A DNA stretch of 64,000 nucleotides, taken from Lepidodermella squamata (taxonomy: Eukaryota > Gastrotricha). The notes below the pieces were generated by a model. The model worked only from the letters and a program-made list of their open reading frames with translations, searched no databases and was not told the DNA's origin. Positions 60,601 to 64,000 of the stretch are shown here, one piece after another; positions within the stretch are counted from its first letter, which is position 1; every line of letters begins with the position of its first letter. The stretch is from positions 2,728,001 to 2,792,000 of the forward strand of contig JBLDXI010000001.1 of the NCBI GenBank assembly GCA_047495785.1, written 5' to 3'. Both the position numbers and the translations under genes were made by a program.

Positions 60601-63600
60601 ATTGACGAATTGGGTCATTTGGAAAAAATCAAATATAACCAAGTTCTAATCGAGTTCACCCCTGAAAATGGGACTATCATTAGTTGAAAACTGTTTCCAG
60701 CCAGAAATTGGCTCAAGAGAACATTAAAATCGCTCAGAAGTTTGACCGTCATCGAAGCAACGAATTTCTTCAGACTAAAATCAGCCCTGGAGGACTGGTA
60801 CTCCGCCTATTGGAGCTATGCGAAAGGCTTAGGTCCACTGTCATACAATATGCCGACGACACCACCATTTACTTTTCGACAAAAAAAAGAGTCGGAAACA
60901 GCTTTACAGCAGAATCTTGACAATCTTATTCACTGGCTAGGCTAAAATTGTTTGAAAGTCAACGAAAAAAAACGGGACGTGGGTATCAATTTCTTTTTTC
61001 GCACAAATAACTGACCTGATTTACGAACAGGCTCGCTGCGATCAGCGCAAGACCCAAGCAGCGCGTTAAACAACCGATTCAGGGCCGCGTCAATTCCCTC
61101 AGCATTCAGCGTAACCTTTCCGCCTCGGAATCGTCGTAGAACCAGCGTCACAATCGCCTGGCAAGTCGCAGTTCTCGTCAGCAGACCGGCAGTTGGTTTC
61201 AACAAATCAGCCAAACGAAGGAATAAATCAGGCAAATCCGACAGCTGAACGATATCCAGACACTGCTCAACCGCAACGCTCGTCGGCGACATCCCAGCCA
61301 CTCGAACTCGAATCGCCTCCAACGTAGCTAATTCAGCCTCATCACCAGCACGGGTAGTTAAATAGGACAGAACTTGCGGCTCTAATGTAGCAGTCGCCTC
61401 GAGTAGGGCGGTAATCAACTCGCAACAATGCGGGGCTAATAACGCCTCGCCAGCTGATTCAATCAGCAGCATTAAGGTGGCTAGACTAACAGCTCGAACT
61501 TCCTCAGCCTTGCTGTCGACGCCAGTTTTGAACAGGGTGTCAATAACCTGGCCCAGGCATGTAGACGCACCTTCGGAAATCGAGTCTTGCGTATTGTTTT
61601 CCACGCCTTTTCTGGCCTGGGCTAGGCGGACGGTTACTTTTTGCAGGCTTCTCGCCGCCCTAGCAGCTGAAACTCGGACCGATTCTTTGATATCGTCGCA
61701 CAAATGCAAGATCGCGTTCCAAAAAACTGGTAATTTAACGAGGAGGCGCTTGTCATGCGGGTCTACGATGACTCGAACGGCATCGGAGAGAGCTCCGCAG
61801 GCTGATTCGCGGACACGCCACAGCCGGCTGGGCAGTGAAGTCTCAATATCGGCGAAAATTGCGTCGAGATTTGCGTTGACAAGGTCGCGAACATTGCCAG
61901 CGCCTGGGGCGGAGGCGAGAACCAGCTGCCATAGGGATTGCATTGTTTGCCGAACGTTAGCATCAGGATCGAACTAAAAAATGGATCAAAACATTCATTT
62001 GAATGATAATCATAATGTATAATGTAAACTATATTTCTAAGGGATTCTAAGGTTCTTAGAAATAAATCTCAAGTTCTTAATGTTGCTCTAAGAAACAACT
62101 TCAAGAACTAAGAGCTAAGGAAAACTGTGTCAAGAAGTCGATTGAGACCAGAACTCTGGCTGAAGAGCACAACTCAAATTGGACAATCGAGGATTGTGGG
62201 CAAGGAAGAATTCGAAGTTAGCTTTACTGACAGAATAGAAATAGCTTCAACAATGGCCAGCTGGTACCTGCTGAATAATGATTTGCTTTTTCAAATCTCA
62301 TCTCATCACACTGTGCCGTTGTACCTCAACACCTGGATAGCCATTCTCTACTTAGTGTTCTTAGCTTTATTATGAAATTGCAGACAAGAAGCGCTGTCTT
62401 CTTTCAACCTATCTGGAGTACCTCGAACACATTCTTGAAGATGCCCCGAAAGAGTGCTTCTACTTACAGCCACGTAATCAAGTTTGGTTCGCGAAGTCAC
62501 CTCTCGGCGAGCACACGATGCGAACAATGGTTAGCGAAATGATGTCGTCAAATGGAATTGATGGGCATTTTTCTAATCATTCGCTTAGGGTACTGCGGCG
62601 ACAAGGATGTGTGAATTTGGTCTCAATGACTACGAGATTAAGAAATTGACCGGTCATCGGTCAAAAGCCGTGCAAAATTACAAGCGTCCTATGCCGTATA
62701 AAATGGCTGCTTCTTCTCGGGCAATTTCGAGCACTTCTACGACAGAAACGCCTGCGCTCAAGCCTGGCGATTCAACTCGTGGAGCCGATGCGGATATGTA
62801 TGCGTCTAATTCGATGTTCGATGTTCGAGCCCGTTATCCGAAATAGGGTACATTATCTGATTTTAGGAAGATACCGGACTAAGATAACACGTGATAACAG
62901 CATTATTTGAAGTACTATGGTGGTTCTTGCAACTTCGCTGCAGAATAAAAAAATTAATCTAAATTTTACCCACCTGATAGCGGTATAATTTGCCAATTCC
63001 AGCCAAAAGCGACCCAGCAAGCTGTGTATTTCCCGTAGTTGCAGCTTTCGTTTTCTTGAGTGCCTTTTCACGTTTCGCAAAGATGGAACCAAGGCCAGCA
63101 GCGGCTGAAGATTTCGTCAACCAGCTACATTGATCATTAGCCAGTTCCATAAATCTGAAAATGATGCATGTAAACTCCGACGTTAATCACTGGTTAAAAA
63201 GCATAAATACCTGTAGATGAGATCAGGTTGGTTTAAATCTGAGGCCAAAGAGCAGAGTTCTTTGTAGGTATTCAACTTCTGACCCTCCGGCATTTCGCCC
63301 AATTGGCCCTCCTTAAAGACTTCAGTCTGATTCGAAACCGTGAGGTTGACGGTTTTCCGACCCATCAATACGTCAATCAAGGGCTGGAGTTGCTGCTCCT
63401 GATCTTGCTCAGGTACAGCTTCATACATGAAAGCCAACAATTCACACAAACTGAATAAAATAATGGAAAATTGAAATTTCAAATGAAAATTCGAAAAAGT
63501 TGGTTACGTTTGTTGAATGTGAGCGTTGTCTTCCGTAAGCAGATGAAGCATAGCCTGGTTAACCGGGGCGAATTTCGATCGTACTGTTTCGACCAGAGGC

Positions 63601-63832
63601 TTCACTTGAACGGCTGATTTCAGGATGACCAGCAACGTGACCAGGCCGCATTCTCGGACAAATTTGCTAGCGTTTCGCAACTGAGTGTTTAATATTTGAT
63701 CGATCGCACGATTCAGATCGCGAATGGACGCCTCTATCAACGGCTGGGTGGTTCCATTTTCACCGCCGAAGTTCAACTTGGTTTTCAGGAGAACGTCATC
63801 CAAAGCATCGTAACTCGCCAAGTCCACAAAAA
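57695..63832 (-). CDS. ECPAS: ECPAS (Ecm29) proteasome adaptor, C-terminal half (partial)
   Basis: Six reverse-strand exons (63508-63832, 63211-63450, 62974-63154, 61016-61973, 59972-60540, 57695-58522) join in phase to about 1,030 residues. Strong matches to the human C-terminal half are TYKELCSLASDLNQPDLIYR, LYRYQFDPDANVRQTMQSLW, RLWRVRESACGALSDA, HLCDDIKESVRVSAARAA and LEPQVLSYL, then GRTWPNKE. HEAT-like helices run throughout. Ecm29 tethers to the 26S proteasome, stabilises or remodels it and links it to motors and endosomes. The N-terminal half should lie past 64000. Three introns (58523-59971, 60541-61015, 61974-62973) contain mobile-element relics on the opposite strand. Confidence 0.92.
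58907..59977 (+). pseudogene. Decayed DNA-transposon gene with SWIM-like and Ulp1 (C48) protease parts
   Basis: This lies in an ECPAS intron on the opposite strand. Broken frames encode, in order, a region like SWIM/MULE proteins (MWVKHFRNNLETTDENATSR, then GSFGSLK), a catalytic-His block (FHNIGDCHWVLL), and a catalytic-Cys block (NLLDCGVFAVAFLCEILLDG). The two latter are hallmarks of Ulp1-type C48 cysteine proteases carried by many transposons. A stop after TLGK and at least two frameshifts (near 59445 and 59565) break the gene. Matching inverted sequences (TTGCTATTCGTACATAT near 58907-58923, complement at 59799-59815) may be its termini. It is non-functional as it stands. The superfamily is not settled. 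Confidence 0.65.
60690..60985 (+). pseudogene. Reverse transcriptase fragment of a LINE-type retrotransposon
   Basis: This lies in the next ECPAS intron, on the opposite strand. It encodes VIQYADDTTIYFS with the YADD catalytic motif, preceded by SPGGLVL. After a frameshift comes LQQNLDNLIHWL and a KVNEKK-like end, the usual order in LINE reverse transcriptases. Only the region around the YADD box remains (about 100 residues in two frames), so it is a dead 5'-truncated copy. Confidence 0.7.
62390..62846 (+). pseudogene. Tyrosine recombinase (Crypton-like) relic
   Basis: This lies in a third ECPAS intron, on the opposite strand. It shows LEYLEHILEDAPKECFYLQP, then GEHTMRTMVSEM, NHSLRV (the His-x-x-Arg box), TAATRMCEFGLNDYEIKKLT, GHRSKAV and NYKRP with the Tyr nucleophile position. 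This is the C-terminal half of a phage-integrase-fold recombinase as in Cryptons and animal proteins derived from them. A frameshift between SLRV and TAATR breaks it. No termini were found. Confidence 0.65.
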
Positions 63833-63923
63833 CTAAATTCAATGAAAACAATTTAAATGGGGAGTGCGCTCCAGGTGTAAACTCAAAATATAGTCGAGAA
63901 ATTTGGATTTTTTTCATAGAATC

Positions 63924-64000
63924 ATGGAATTTTTATTGGGTTTGCTCTGGTGCGGCTGCCGCGGCCGCCGTGGCGTTTATCGCCCGCCGTTTTTGCCTCC
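63924..64000. other. GC-rich patch at the window edge, possibly coding
   Basis: Composition jumps to strongly GC-rich from about 63941. On the reverse strand one frame reads RRAINATAAAAAAPEQTQ and stops, with AATAAAA overlapping the stop. On the + strand ATG at 63924 is open to the edge. Neither can be judged from so little sequence. Confidence 0.25.

Overview
The window is nuclear DNA of a gene-dense animal. Genes are split by short GT-AG introns, many of about 50-70 bp, and neighbouring genes often lie 90-330 bp apart. A Kv1/Shaker channel, VHL, TTC17, FKBP15, the anaphase-promoting complex cullin and a ciliary dynein-associated protein together point to a metazoan with motile cilia or flagella. 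The species cannot be named from sequence alone. Many start codons sit 2-30 nt after a pyrimidine-AG acceptor, and several genes run head-to-tail with very short gaps. This suggests, without proving it, spliced-leader trans-splicing and operons.

Layout. 1-1.8 kb (+): the end of TANGO2, then MRPL37. About 2.1-2.6 kb: a TA-flanked palindromic MITE. 3.0-5.8 kb (-): two single-pass membrane proteins I do not recognise. 7-12.3 kb (-): a Shaker-type K+ channel with at least two mutually exclusive first coding exons. 12.3-18.6 kb: mostly AT-rich non-coding DNA, with one possible small three-exon gene (+) whose long intron carries a second MITE. 18.7-20.1 kb (-): TMEM30/CDC50. 22 kb (+): a possible small gene. 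23-26.4 kb (-): glutaminase with a non-coding first exon.

26.9-31.4 kb (+): SPTY2D1 (SPT2), VHL, KDM8/JMJD5. 32.2-40.7 kb (-): ANAPC2 upstream of TTC17. 42.1-51.8 kb (-): RNF14, EIF3M, CLPB and FKBP15 as a tight series in that transcriptional order. 52.7-57.5 kb (+): DNAI7/CASC1. 57.7 kb to the end (-): the C-terminal half of ECPAS (Ecm29). Three ECPAS introns hold decayed mobile-element genes on the opposite strand: a SWIM/Ulp1-type element, a reverse transcriptase and a tyrosine recombinase.

Most genes are housekeeping: mitochondrial translation and proteostasis, translation initiation, ubiquitin and proteasome control, chromatin, and lipid flipping. VHL, KDM8 and glutaminase touch oxygen sensing and metabolism, DNAI7 and TTC17 touch cilia and actin, and the Kv channel touches excitability. 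Exon limits were read by eye from GT/AG signals and reading-phase agreement. They are predictions.
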